Made by a program: the position numbers and the translations under genes
From: Bradyrhizobium oropedii
GTDB lineage: Bacteria; Pseudomonadota; Alphaproteobacteria; Rhizobiales; Xanthobacteraceae
Assembly: GCF_020889685.1 (NCBI RefSeq)
Contig: NZ_JACMYO010000037.1
Location: forward strand, 1 to 54,318
Length of the DNA: 54,318 nucleotides
Reading direction: 5' to 3'
In this document: one piece after another, positions 17,842 through 24,804 of the stretch
How the letters are laid out: every line of letters begins with the position of its first letter
Position numbering within the stretch: the stretch's first letter is position 1
Notes under the pieces: generated by a model
The model's database searches: none
Told to the model about the DNA's origin: nothing
The model's input: the letters and a program-made list of their open reading frames with translations, nothing else

Positions 17842-17868
17842 CAGCGCAAGCCAGGGTGATCGCAGCGA

Positions 17869-19017
17869 TCACGAGGCCCCTGGCCGATCGCCCAGGTTCA
17901 ACTTGCTCTTGTCGCCGCCTGCCCATGCCAAGGTCTTCGGGTCCATTACCCGGAACCAGAGCGGCGGGATCGCAGCCAGCCCGAACATGCCGGTGTAGCC
18001 GTTCGGCAGCCGCGGGATATCGTCGAAATCGCGCAGCGACTGATAGGGGCGCATCGGGTTGGCGTGGTGGTCGGAATGACGTTGCAGATGGAACGTCATC
18101 AGGTTCGAGACGATGTGGTTGGTGTTCCAGGAGTGGCGCGGCTCGACCGCTTGGTAGCGGCCGTTCGGCAGTTTTTCGCGCAACAGCCCGTAGTGCTCGA
18201 CATAATTGGCCTGGGTCAGCGCGTACCAGCCGAGGAAATGATGCGCGACGATGAACGGCGCGACCTTCCAGCCGAACAGCGCAATGAGAATGGAGGCGAC
18301 GATGAGCGTCAGCGCGAAACCCTGCAGGATCTCGTTGTTGACCGACCAGACCGGTTCGCCGCGCCGGGTCAGCCGTTCGGCCTCGTTGCGCCAGCCGCGC
18401 TTGAATGCGCCCGGCAGTTCGCGCGTGGCGAACGCATAGATCGATTCACCGAACCGCGCGCTCGCGGGGTCTTCGGGTGTCGCGACCCAGGTGTGATGGC
18501 CGCGATTGTGCTCGACGCGGAAATGGGCGTAACCGACCGCACAATTGGCGAGCATGCCGAAGAAGATGTTGAGCCTGTCCGCCTTGTGGCCGAGCTCGTG
18601 CCCGATCAGCAGCGCGCCGCCATTGATGGTGCCGACGCCGAGCAACAGGGCGACATAGGACCACCACGGCAGCTCCTGCGTGCCGAAGAAGGCGATCAGC
18701 GCGACGTAGTTGATCCAGGGAAACACCACGGTGATGCGCGCGAGCCGCAGGTAATAGGGATCGGCCTCCATCGCCGCGACCACTTCCGCCGGCGGATTGT
18801 GCGTGTCTTGGCCGAAGAGGACATCGAGCAGCGGAATCAGGATGAAGATGAAGACGAAGGGGATCAGCGTCACCAGCGGATTGTGCGTCCGCAGGAACAG
18901 CCAATAGGACAATAGCGGAATCAGCGGTGGGATGAACGAAAGCATCCACAGATAGCGTTTGCCGTCCCGGTAGGTGATCGTCTCGCCCGCAGCATTGGTG
19001 CCCGTGAAGATCATCAT
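17869..19017 (-). CDS. alkB: alkane 1-monooxygenase
   Basis: 382 residues. An integral-membrane non-haem di-iron hydroxylase of the AlkB family that oxidises terminal methyl groups of medium/long n-alkanes with electrons from rubredoxin. About six membrane helices are visible. The three histidine boxes are present: HELGHK (His140-His144), EHNRGHH (His170-His175) and LQRHSDHH (His314-His318). The intervening NYVEHYGL motif, diagnostic of true alkane hydroxylases, is also there. GGAGG precedes a double ATG; the second, at 19014, may be used. There is no fused or adjacent rubredoxin, so electron-transfer partners are encoded elsewhere. The divergent AraC-type gene is the likely regulator. Confidence 0.95.
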   Translation of the reverse strand: MMIFTGTNAAGETITYRDGKRYLWMLSFIPPLIPLLSYWLFLRTHNPLVTLIPFVFIFILIPLLDVLFGQDTHNPPAEVVAAMEADPYYLRLARITVVFPWINYVALIAFFGTQELPWWSYVALLLGVGTINGGALLIGHELGHKADRLNIFFGMLANCAVGYAHFRVEHNRGHHTWVATPEDPASARFGESIYAFATRELPGAFKRGWRNEAERLTRRGEPVWSVNNEILQGFALTLIVASILIALFGWKVAPFIVAHHFLGWYALTQANYVEHYGLLREKLPNGRYQAVEPRHSWNTNHIVSNLMTFHLQRHSDHHANPMRPYQSLRDFDDIPRLPNGYTGMFGLAAIPPLWFRVMDPKTLAWAGGDKSKLNLGDRPGAS

Positions 19018-19110
19018 ATTCCTCCAGCGTCTCCTCGAAGCGGCGTTCGCCGTCATTGCGCCAACCATGCCGCGACGCGGGCCTGCGCCGCCAGTTCCCA
19101 ATAGGCCAAT

Positions 19111-19129
19111 TTTGTGGCATTTTGCGCCA
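19111..19129. promoter_or_regulatory. candidate operator, two direct half-sites between alkB and araC-type gene
   Basis: TTTGTGGCA (19111-19119) and TTTGCGCCA (19121-19129) are direct repeats with a 10-bp period, one DNA turn, in the 155-bp divergent alkB/regulator gap. AraC-type proteins often bind direct half-sites, but this pair is only suggestive. Confidence 0.4.
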
Positions 19130-19172
19130 AGCCTGTTCGGCCGGACGTTCGCGAGGGAGGGGCGCCGACACA

Positions 19173-20183
19173 ATGCAGGGATCGGAGGCAGATGCGCTTC
19201 GCATGCCGGTGTCCGCGGCCTACGCACGGGCGCTGGTGCGCACATTCGGCAAGACGCGGAGCGAGCGCGACGAACTGCTGAAGGGCACCGGAATCCAGCA
19301 GGACACCCTCGACCAGCCCGGCGCGCACATGCCGGTGTCGTCGCTGGTGGTGCTGGCCGCCAACATCACCGGTCGACACGGCGAGCTGTGGCCGTTGTCG
19401 GCTGCGGCGGTCTGGTCGACATCGTTGCAAGGTGCGCTCGATGTTGCGACCCGGACGGCGCCGACCATCGAAGATGCATTGAGCACCGGCGCCCGCTTCG
19501 GGTCGACCCGCGCGCCGTTCGTTCGCAACCGGCTGCGCCGAACCGCGCGCGCGATCCAGATTGAGATCACTCCTGCGGTGGCCATGGAAGGCGCGCTGTG
19601 GCGCGCCGTGGCGCTGGCGGTGAGCCTCAACGTGCATGCGGTGTATGTGCAGCTGCTCGAGGATGCGATCGGCCAGGCGACGCTGCAATTTCCCTGGCCG
19701 CCGCCCGCCGGCGCGGAGCGGCTGGCACAGCACTATTCCTGCGACGTGAAATTCAACGCCGCCGCCTTCATCTTCGAGGTGCCGAAGGAGTTGTGTGCGC
19801 GGCCGTCGCCGTTTGCCGATCCGGAATTGCACGCCAAGGCGATCGAGGCGCTGGAGGCGATCGAGAAGCCGCGCTCGGACACCGCGGCGCTGGCGCGTAT
19901 GGTCGAGAGCCTGATTGCGGCGCGGCTGCCGCAGCGCCTCGGCGAGGAGGAAGCCGCGCGTCTTGTCGGCACCTCGCGGCGGACCTTGGTGCGGCGGCTC
20001 GCGAAAACCGGCAGCGCCTTCCGTCCGCTGCTCGACAGCGTGCTGCGCGAGCGCGCCCGCACCATGCTCGCGGCGGGCAGCCAGTCGCGCGACGAGATGG
20101 CGGCTGCGCTCGGCTATACCGATGCAACGAGCTTCAGTCGCGCCTGCCGGCGCTGGTTCGGCGATAAGAGCTTGCGCAGCTAG
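19173..20183 (+). CDS. AraC-family transcriptional regulator of the alkane gene
   Basis: 336 residues. The first about 205 residues form an 'arabinose-binding-like' ligand domain (RFGSTRAPFVRNRLRRTARA is typical). The C-terminal about 85 residues form the double helix-turn-helix: RLGEEEAARLVGTSRRTLVR for the first and DEMAAALGYTDATSFSRACR with RRWFG for the second. The start at 19173 has GAGGGAGGGG upstream; a Met at 19203 is an alternative. It is divergent from alkB across 155 bp, the usual arrangement for an AraC-type activator of alkane hydroxylase genes. The inducer is presumably an alkane or its oxidation product. Confidence 0.88.
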   Translation: MQGSEADALRMPVSAAYARALVRTFGKTRSERDELLKGTGIQQDTLDQPGAHMPVSSLVVLAANITGRHGELWPLSAAAVWSTSLQGALDVATRTAPTIEDALSTGARFGSTRAPFVRNRLRRTARAIQIEITPAVAMEGALWRAVALAVSLNVHAVYVQLLEDAIGQATLQFPWPPPAGAERLAQHYSCDVKFNAAAFIFEVPKELCARPSPFADPELHAKAIEALEAIEKPRSDTAALARMVESLIAARLPQRLGEEEAARLVGTSRRTLVRRLAKTGSAFRPLLDSVLRERARTMLAAGSQSRDEMAAALGYTDATSFSRACRRWFGDKSLRS

Positions 20184-20344
20184 TCTAGCTCAGCGGCGCG
20201 CTTTGGCGTGGCTGTGCAGGCTCTTCACCCTTCGACCGCGGGGCGGTCATCTCGACCAGATTTTTGGCGCCATGAATGGCTTGATGTGTAGATCGACGTG
20301 CTGCTCATCGCTGCATGTGCGCTACCCTTGGCCAGCTCCTAGCC

Positions 20345-20542
20345 TTAAGCCAGATCTCGACCAGCAGGTGGCCCCATTTGGGGACGCGCAAGGGGGCTCG
20401 GCTCTTTGTCCCGGATCGTCGCAAACTCCGCCAGATGCCTGCGGCGGATCCAAAGTCCCATGCAGCCGACGACCACTAGCAGTGCTCCGGCGATCATGAG
20501 CCAATGCGGCAATTGCAATGACAGCAAGAAGTCTTTTGCCAT
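20345..20542 (-). CDS. small single-TM protein
   Basis: 65 residues: MAKDFLLSLQLPHW, one helix WLMIAGALLVVVGCMGLWI, then basic RRRHLAEFA and a Pro-rich tail. The ATG lies two bases after the TGA of the preceding 49-residue gene, so translation is probably coupled. Last gene of a three-gene set of very small genes beside the tRNA-Arg region. Function unknown. Confidence 0.6.
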   Translation of the reverse strand: MAKDFLLSLQLPHWLMIAGALLVVVGCMGLWIRRRHLAEFATIRDKEPSPLARPQMGPPAGRDLA

Positions 20543-20544
20543 TG

Positions 20545-20694
20545 TCACTCTAGGACGTCGTACTCAAATGCTACGCCCTCAGGGTCGTTTTCCTCTAGCC
20601 ATTTTTCAGCGACCTCGATCGTTGCGAAGACCTTGATGTGGTTCTCGTCGCCGACCTTTTTCGCTGCGTCCGTGTAGATCCAGACAGTTTTCAT
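20545..20694 (-). CDS. 49-residue conserved hypothetical protein
   Basis: 49 residues: MKTVWIYTDAAKKVGDENHI, then KVFATIEVAEKWLEENDPEG and VAFEYDVLE. The pattern (W-I-Y-x-D..K-x-V-G-D..K-V-F-A-T...A...W..E-N-D-P-E-G-V-A-F-E-Y) is one I recognise as a recurrent tiny protein of Bradyrhizobium genomes, function unknown. It is acidic and soluble. Its start overlaps the region just after the stop of the frameshifted upstream gene (four bases apart) and its stop nearly touches the next ATG, so it is the centre of a compact operon. Confidence 0.7.
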   Translation of the reverse strand: MKTVWIYTDAAKKVGDENHIKVFATIEVAEKWLEENDPEGVAFEYDVLE

Positions 20695-20698
20695 CGCA

Positions 20699-20882
20699 TC
20701 AACGGACCTCGCTCAACCGCAACTTGGTGCCGACAATGTGCTGCAGCAGCATATGTCGGGTGCCAACTGTGATCCGGTCTCGTTGGATGGTCGTCCTGCC
20801 CGGCGTGGTAGGCCTGCATGTCGGCACCAAACTGCCGGGCGACCGTCGGCGGGATCTCGATCGGCTTTCGGGGAACGGGCAT
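20699..20882 (-). pseudogene. frameshifted MPxPRKPIEIPP small-protein gene
   Basis: The N-terminal half reads MPVPRKPIEIPPTVARQFGA then DMQAYHAGQ in one frame. The expected C-terminal half continues in another frame as IQRDRITVGTRHMLLQHIVG then TKLRLSEVR and a stop at 20699-20701. Bradyrhizobial relatives (as I recall them) have M-x-x-P-R-K-P-I-E-I-P-P..DMRA...R..HxLxQH..x-K-L-R-L-x-x-V as one chain of about 60-70 residues. The frame change lies near 20785-20800. It is either real decay or a sequence error. The stop lies immediately before the ATG of the 49-residue gene, as expected for an operon. Confidence 0.6.
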
Positions 20883-20982
20883 GGCAGAGATAGTGACCGT
20901 GGCTTTCGTCGATGGTCGCGCGTGAGCGGTGAAAGTTGTTGTGGCTCGCCACAAGACCAACCGTGCCAGATCTATCTGCCGG

Positions 20983-21066
20983 TCAGTGCATGAAAGCCAC
21001 CATCAGCGCAATCGTGACCAAGACGTATGTGCTGGTAACGGTGATGCCCAGGTATAAGCGCTCCAT
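20983..21066 (-). CDS. possible 27-residue membrane peptide
   Basis: MERLYLGITVTSTYVLVTIA then LMVAFMH, a single hydrophobic helix. No strong ribosome site; an upstream in-frame extension exists. It belongs in orientation with the small genes at 20345-20882. Apart from this, 20883-21298 shows no gene. Confidence 0.25.
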   Translation of the reverse strand: MERLYLGITVTSTYVLVTIALMVAFMH

Positions 21067-21298
21067 AACGGCCTCGCTGCCATTCAAGGTGAGGTGCCGC
21101 CCCCTCGTCGTTCATCGTAGCGTTTGCTGCGCGCCGCGAAGTTGGAATTTCGACTTACGGTGGCTGTACGGGAAGAACCATCGGGATTAGTCCTTGTGGG
21201 CCACCCCGGTTTTGCGCCGATCCCGCCTGTCGCTGACGCGCGCGATGGGCTAATTCAGCGACGGTGCATCCAGGGCACCGCGACTTGGAAATCGTTGC

Positions 21299-21661
21299 TT
21301 GCTAGCATCAAGGATCAGAACGTTCGGAATGGTCATTGGCTGGTTGGCGCTGGCCTTTATTGCGTTTGCCACACTGTCTCCAATCGGAGACCGTCCCTCG
21401 TTTGCTGCTGATCCGCACGTCGAGCATTTCGCCGCGTTCGCGGTGATGGCATTGGCCTTTGTGGTAGGCTATCCCCGGCGCGCCATACTGGTCATGCTCT
21501 TAGTCGTTTTCAGTGCGTTCACGCTCGAAACAATGCAATTGCTAACCCCTGACCGGCACGGCCACCTGGCCGACGCAATCTTCAAGGTTGCAGGAGGCCT
21601 CGCCGGCATCGGAGCGGGCCAGCTTCTACTGCTCGTTCTGCGCAACCAGTCCCGCCGGTGA
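21299..21661 (+). CDS. VanZ-like membrane protein
   Basis: 120 residues with about four membrane helices. LAFIAFATLSPIGDR, HVEHFAAFAVMALAFVVGYP, AFTLETMQLLTPDRHGHLAD and the final Gly-rich helix match the VanZ-like family, whose best known member raises teicoplanin resistance; most members have unknown roles. The N terminus is uncertain: a TTG at 21299 gives MLASRIRTFGMVIG, which fits relatives, while the ATG at 21329 starts inside the first helix. It stands alone in the gene-poor region. Confidence 0.75.
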   Translation: MLASRIRTFGMVIGWLALAFIAFATLSPIGDRPSFAADPHVEHFAAFAVMALAFVVGYPRRAILVMLLVVFSAFTLETMQLLTPDRHGHLADAIFKVAGGLAGIGAGQLLLLVLRNQSRR

Positions 21662-21901
21662 CTTCAACCGATGAACTTCGCGAACGGCCAAGCAGCTTCT
21701 GCATGGGGAGAAAAGGCGCCTTGCTGAAGCGAGCACGACAGTCAGACGCTGACGGCCACAGTGATGATGGAGGTGTCTGGATGACCATGCCCTCCCTCTC
21801 GCCACCGTCAACTGGCCCATGGCGTACGCTTCCACCATACAGCGCATGCCAGTTCAAATGAGGCATTCGTTCGGGAGTTTGATACCGTGCCTCCGCTCTT
21901 C

Positions 21902-22090
21902 CTAGCTTCGCTTCAGACGAGCGATCCTCTTGTAGTCGATCCACAACTCGACGAATTCGTGTTCGTCCAAAAAATCCTCAGCTCGGCGCTTTGCCTCTTC
22001 GTCGTCATTGCAACGAAGTTCATACGTTGCGCGTGCGACGCCGGCCGGGTCTACTCCAAATGCCACGTAAGGTTTGCGTTCTTCAATCAT
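21902..22090 (-). CDS. small hypothetical protein (62 aa)
   Basis: 62 residues: MIEERKPYVAFGVDPAGVAR, then ATYELRCNDDEEAKRRAEDF and LDEHEFVELWIDYKRIARLK. This is a type common in rhizobia (small proteins with E-L-x-C-x-D-D-x-E-A-x-x-x-A and V-E-L-W near the end), with no known function. GGGGAC five bases before the ATG at 22090 supports this start over a longer form. Soluble and acidic with a basic end. Confidence 0.65.
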   Translation of the reverse strand: MIEERKPYVAFGVDPAGVARATYELRCNDDEEAKRRAEDFLDEHEFVELWIDYKRIARLKRS

Positions 22091-22170
22091 TTTGTCCCCA
22101 CGACCTAATGGCAGTCCGATTGACGCAGCTCGGCGTCGGAAGATGTCATTGCAATCGATGAATTTCAAAA

Positions 22171-22207
22171 TAACGAAAGAGGCCGCTGGCCGCTGAACAG
22201 CGGCCTC
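22171..22207 (-). terminator. rho-independent terminator, minus strand
   Basis: GAGGCCGCTG (22179-22188) pairs perfectly with CAGCGGCCTC (22198-22207) across a nine-base loop. Read on the minus strand it is followed by TTTCGTTATTTT, a T-rich tail. It would stop leftward transcription before the 62-residue gene at 21902-22090. Confidence 0.6.
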
Positions 22208-22487
22208 CTGGACCCCGATTTCAAATGAACGTCTTGGAATAAAATCGCCGCCGGAGGTCCGATATCAGTAGAGGGCAAATACGCAACGCAGTGAAGTCCA
22301 AACACGCCCATCCACAAGGGGAACTGTTGTGACGTTGCGAGCACGACACACTTCTGTGACCTCGGAGCGAAGTGGAACGTTCGAGGTCTAGCTGCGCAAG
22401 GCGAGATGATAGTCGAGTTCGACGATGATGATTACTACGCGCCGCACTATGATTGATCGGATCGGACTCCGCGTAGAAGGACCTAAA

Positions 22488-22550
22488 TCAGCAGCGAACT
22501 TGCATAGCGAACCTCGGCGGGATCTCGAGCGGTTTTCGGGGACGGGACAT
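22488..22550 (-). pseudogene. truncated second copy of the MPxPRKP small gene
   Basis: Reads MSRPRKPLEIPPRFAMQVRC and stops. The first twelve residues match the start of the frameshifted gene at 20699-20882 (MPVPRKPIEIPP), and the DNA matches closely over 22512-22550. The rest of the gene is missing, so this is a relic paralogue. Confidence 0.55.
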
Positions 22551-22668
22551 CGGTCGAAATATCGACATGGGGCGTTCGGCGCGTGTGTGTAGGTTCACAG
22601 AAGCGTCGAAGGCCAAGTGCTATACTAAGAAGATATTGCGGTCGTTCATATTGCTGGCGGAGTCTCCG

Positions 22669-22857
22669 ATGAATTGCACGGCACCGATGCAGCCAAGGTT
22701 CCTCGTTCGAAAAGGAAGCACCGACTGGATGGTTTACGACCGACAACGCAAGGGGGCGGCCCAATTGAACGATTACAGTTTGGCTGAGAAACTGACGAAG
22801 GAACAGGCCGAGCAGATTAAGCAGAGGCTGGCGACTTGGAACCCTCAGCCTGCTTGA
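22669..22857 (+). CDS. small hypothetical protein (62 aa)
   Basis: 62 residues. MQPRFLVRKGSTDWMVYDRQ, RKGAAQLNDYSLAEKLTKEQ and AEQIKQRLATW form a small soluble domain I recognise from many Bradyrhizobium genomes (R-F-x-V-R-K-G...W-M-V-Y-D-R-x-R-K-G-x-A...L-T-K-E-Q-A), function unknown. GGAG eight bases before the ATG at 22669 sets the start. It is intact in an otherwise decayed region. Confidence 0.7.
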   Translation: MNCTAPMQPRFLVRKGSTDWMVYDRQRKGAAQLNDYSLAEKLTKEQAEQIKQRLATWNPQPA

Positions 22858-22916
22858 ACTAGCCCGAAACGCCCTTCGCGAAGTTGATTACCTCGCCCCG
22901 TCCGGCCGAGTATCGA

Positions 22917-23117
22917 CTAACCAAGCGTGCCGCAGGAAGCGCATTTGAGGTGCGCCGAGATTTCGTACCAGTCTCTGTCGGGAAGGTCGGAAGGCTTCAC
23001 CCGGCCGTTGTGGTGTTGGCAGCCGACGCAGAACACCAGCACCGCGGCCCAATCGTAAAGGCTATTCGCGGGGTGCAAGAGGCGGACGAGGCCCTCGAAG
23101 CGTCTTTCGATGCCCAA
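22917..23117 (-). CDS. small zinc-ribbon-like protein
   Basis: 66 residues from a TTG; the true start is uncertain and may be further in. The core AAVLVFCVGCQHHNG and HLKCASCGTLG gives a Cys-x2-Cys pair at each end of RVKPSDLPDRDWYEIS, a zinc-ribbon arrangement. The N-terminal part (RRFEGLVRLLHPANSLYDW) looks like an amphipathic helix. No ATG start and weak ribosome site leave open that it is partly decayed. Confidence 0.45.
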   Translation of the reverse strand: MGIERRFEGLVRLLHPANSLYDWAAVLVFCVGCQHHNGRVKPSDLPDRDWYEISAHLKCASCGTLG

Positions 23118-23636
23118 TGAGGACAGGGACGAGCGGCCCGAATATATAGAGAGGAGCCGGCGCCAGGGCCCGTACGCCAGCTCCTCCGAAACGGAGACCG
23201 TAAGACGTTCCCCAAACCGGTCCCGTCCCCCCGAGAAGCCTGCGCCGACCTGCTTGCTGATTTGCTAACGGCCTCGCTCGGCTAGCGCTCGAGAGGCGGC
23301 GAATAGATATCGTTTTCCGGCAGGCTGGGCGGGAGTAGCCCTTAGTGGCGTTGCTTAGGGGCGGAATGAGCAGCGGTATAGTCTGTCGGCTCCCGATCCT
23401 TACACCCCCACCCGGTTGGGAGTTGACAGAATGGCGACCTCGGCGCCTCAGGGGCGCTCCTCATTTTGCACATCGCATTTCAGAACAAGCGCCAAACCGC
23501 CTCGTTGCGCAGAGTGAGTTGAAGCGGTTGGAATGTCTTGATTTTGCTCGCAGCGTTGAGCTTGCTCGCAACACGAAAACGATCATCCAGAAGGAAACCG
23601 GTTCGTCCTAAGTCATTGTACAATCGATGAAAACGA
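23118..23636. other. gene-poor stretch before tRNA-Arg
   Basis: 519 bp with no confident gene. A plus-strand frame 23110-23268 (MPNEDRDERPEYIERSRRQG..., 52 residues, Arg-rich) and another from about 23367 to 23611 are open but lack good ribosome sites or recognisable similarity. It abuts the 3' end of the tRNA, the usual site of integrase-mediated insertion, but I see no integrase and no second copy of the tRNA end. Confidence 0.4.
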
Positions 23637-23713
23637 TGGCGCGCTCGGAGAGATTCGAACTCCCGACCCTCGGAATCGAAATCCGATGCTCTATCCAGCT
23701 GAGCTACGAGCGC
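23637..23713 (-). tRNA. tRNA-Arg (anticodon UCG)
   Basis: Read on the minus strand: acceptor GCGCTCG pairs with CGAGCGC. The D arm is GCTCAGCTGGATAGAGC. The anticodon stem TCGGA/TCCGA holds loop TTTCGAT, giving anticodon TCG for the arginine codon CGA. The T arm contains GTTCGAATC. The discriminator G and CCA are encoded (GCCA at 23637-23640). Total 77 bases. Confidence 0.95.
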
Positions 23714-23799
23714 GTTGCGGGTCGATTATCAGACTTGGGCTGTCGGGGCCAGCAGGGACGGCGCGGCGGTCCGCGCGTCCCGCCGGCCTTCCTTTGAGC

Positions 23800-24084
23800 T
23801 CAGAAGCAGGGATGCCGGCGGTGGTCCTGGCCGATATAGGCGGACGCGCTCTGGTAGCACTTGTTGCGCGTCGGGCCGTCGTAATAGGCGAAGCTGCCGG
23901 CGGCCGGGCCCGGGCCATAATTGTGCAGGTAGCTGATGTGGTAGGGCAGGCCCCAATGGGTGTGGCGGTGATGCCGGTGGTGGCGCGGAGTGGCCGAGAG
24001 ATCGGCCGCGGCCGCCGGGGAGAGGGCCGGAACGGCCAGGGAGACAGTCACGGCGAGGGCGGCGAAAAGCTTGGTCTTGGTCAT
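23800..24084 (-). CDS. exported His-rich small protein
   Basis: 94 residues with a Sec signal (MTKTKLFAALAVTVSLAVPA, cleaved after SPAAA). The mature part begins with a His-rich patch RHHRHHRHTH, which could bind metal, then an aromatic, glycine-rich stretch YLHNYGPGPAAGSFAYYDGP and RNKCYQSASAYIGQDHRRHP with two cysteines. GGAGG is six bases upstream of the ATG. Similar short secreted proteins occur widely in Bradyrhizobium; no function is known. It is divergent from the next gene. Confidence 0.7.
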   Translation of the reverse strand: MTKTKLFAALAVTVSLAVPALSPAAAADLSATPRHHRHHRHTHWGLPYHISYLHNYGPGPAAGSFAYYDGPTRNKCYQSASAYIGQDHRRHPCF

Positions 24085-24306
24085 TGGCGGCCTCCGGGCA
24101 TTCGCGCTGGAATCGGCCTGTCCAGCCGATCCAAAGTCCTTTAGCAGTTCATTTAACCCGGAATCGGGCCGAAAGCTGCGGGAAATCAGCCACAGCGCGC
24201 CAAATTTTGCCTTTTTGAGGATGCTTAACGGATTGCCAACACAGTCCGGCCAGAGTCTTGGGGTCAGGTCCGCCCGGGCCGCCTTTCCCTCGGTTTAGAA
24301 CATTTC

Positions 24307-24753
24307 ATGCGCATCACGCCCCTTGTCGCCTTGCTGCTCTCGGTTCTGGCGGTCACGCCGGCACGAGCCGTGCTGCACATCACGCGCGACCATGGCGGCT
24401 ATGTCGAGGAGTACAAGGCCAAGTACAAGCAGATCCGCGACCGCCGCGAGCGCGTCGTGATCGACGGCGTCTGCAACTCGGCCTGCACGCTGGTGTTCGG
24501 CATCGTGCCGTTGAACAAGATCTGCGTGACGCCGAAGGCCAGCATCGGCTTCCACCAGGCCTATTACGACAAGGCCTTCACCTTCGGCATCAAGGTCACC
24601 AGCCTCGAGGGCACCTCCGATCTGATGTCCTACTATCCCGACACGGTGAAGGACTGGATCCGCCGCAATGGCGGGCTCACCACAGAGATGAAGAAGATCA
24701 AGAACGGCATCGATCTCTGGAAGATCGTCGATCCCTGTCCGGAAGAGTGGTAG
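24307..24753 (+). CDS. exported ClpP/crotonase-fold-like protein
   Basis: 148 residues with a Sec signal (about 1-21, cleaved after ARA). The mature sequence RERVVIDGVCNSACTLVFGI, then CVTPKASIGFHQAYYD, resembles the ClpP-like fold: Ser58 between Cys56 and Cys60 sits at the nucleophile position, and His83 in GFHQ at the catalytic histidine position. Such periplasmic ClpP-like proteins of rhizobia are annotated only as hypothetical. The chain is shorter than ClpP itself (about 190-200). Whether it is a protease is unproven. It stands alone, convergent with the antiporter gene. Confidence 0.7.
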   Translation: MRITPLVALLLSVLAVTPARAVLHITRDHGGYVEEYKAKYKQIRDRRERVVIDGVCNSACTLVFGIVPLNKICVTPKASIGFHQAYYDKAFTFGIKVTSLEGTSDLMSYYPDTVKDWIRRNGGLTTEMKKIKNGIDLWKIVDPCPEEW

Positions 24754-24776
24754 GGCGCAGCGCCGCTCGCGTCTTC

Positions 24777-24804
24777 AGCATCAGGTCTTGAGCATCAGGT
24801 CTTG
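24777..24804. repeat. perfect 14-bp tandem duplication
   Basis: AGCATCAGGTCTTG occurs twice head to tail (24777-24790 and 24791-24804). The second copy contains the antiporter stop codon (24795-24797); the first is a duplicate just beyond it. Probably a recent slippage or duplication event. Confidence 0.85.

Larger units (their letters stand above)
22091..22668. other. gene-poor stretch with decayed sequence
   Basis: 578 bp holding a terminator-like hairpin (22179-22207), a truncated copy of the MPxPRKP gene (22488-22550) and no intact gene. An open stretch from about 22295 on the plus strand ends at 22456 with MIVEFDDDDYYAPHYD but has no convincing start; it may be the tail of a lost gene. 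Composition is less GC-rich than the flanks. Confidence 0.5.

Noticed and set aside
21662..21901. Possible genes on either strand between VanZ-like and the 62-residue gene
   Set aside because: Open frames are short, with poor composition and no start site support.
23367..23611. A plus-strand frame before the tRNA, MSSGIVCRLPILTPPPGWEL...
   Set aside because: No ribosome site and no protein-like pattern; left in the gene-poor description.
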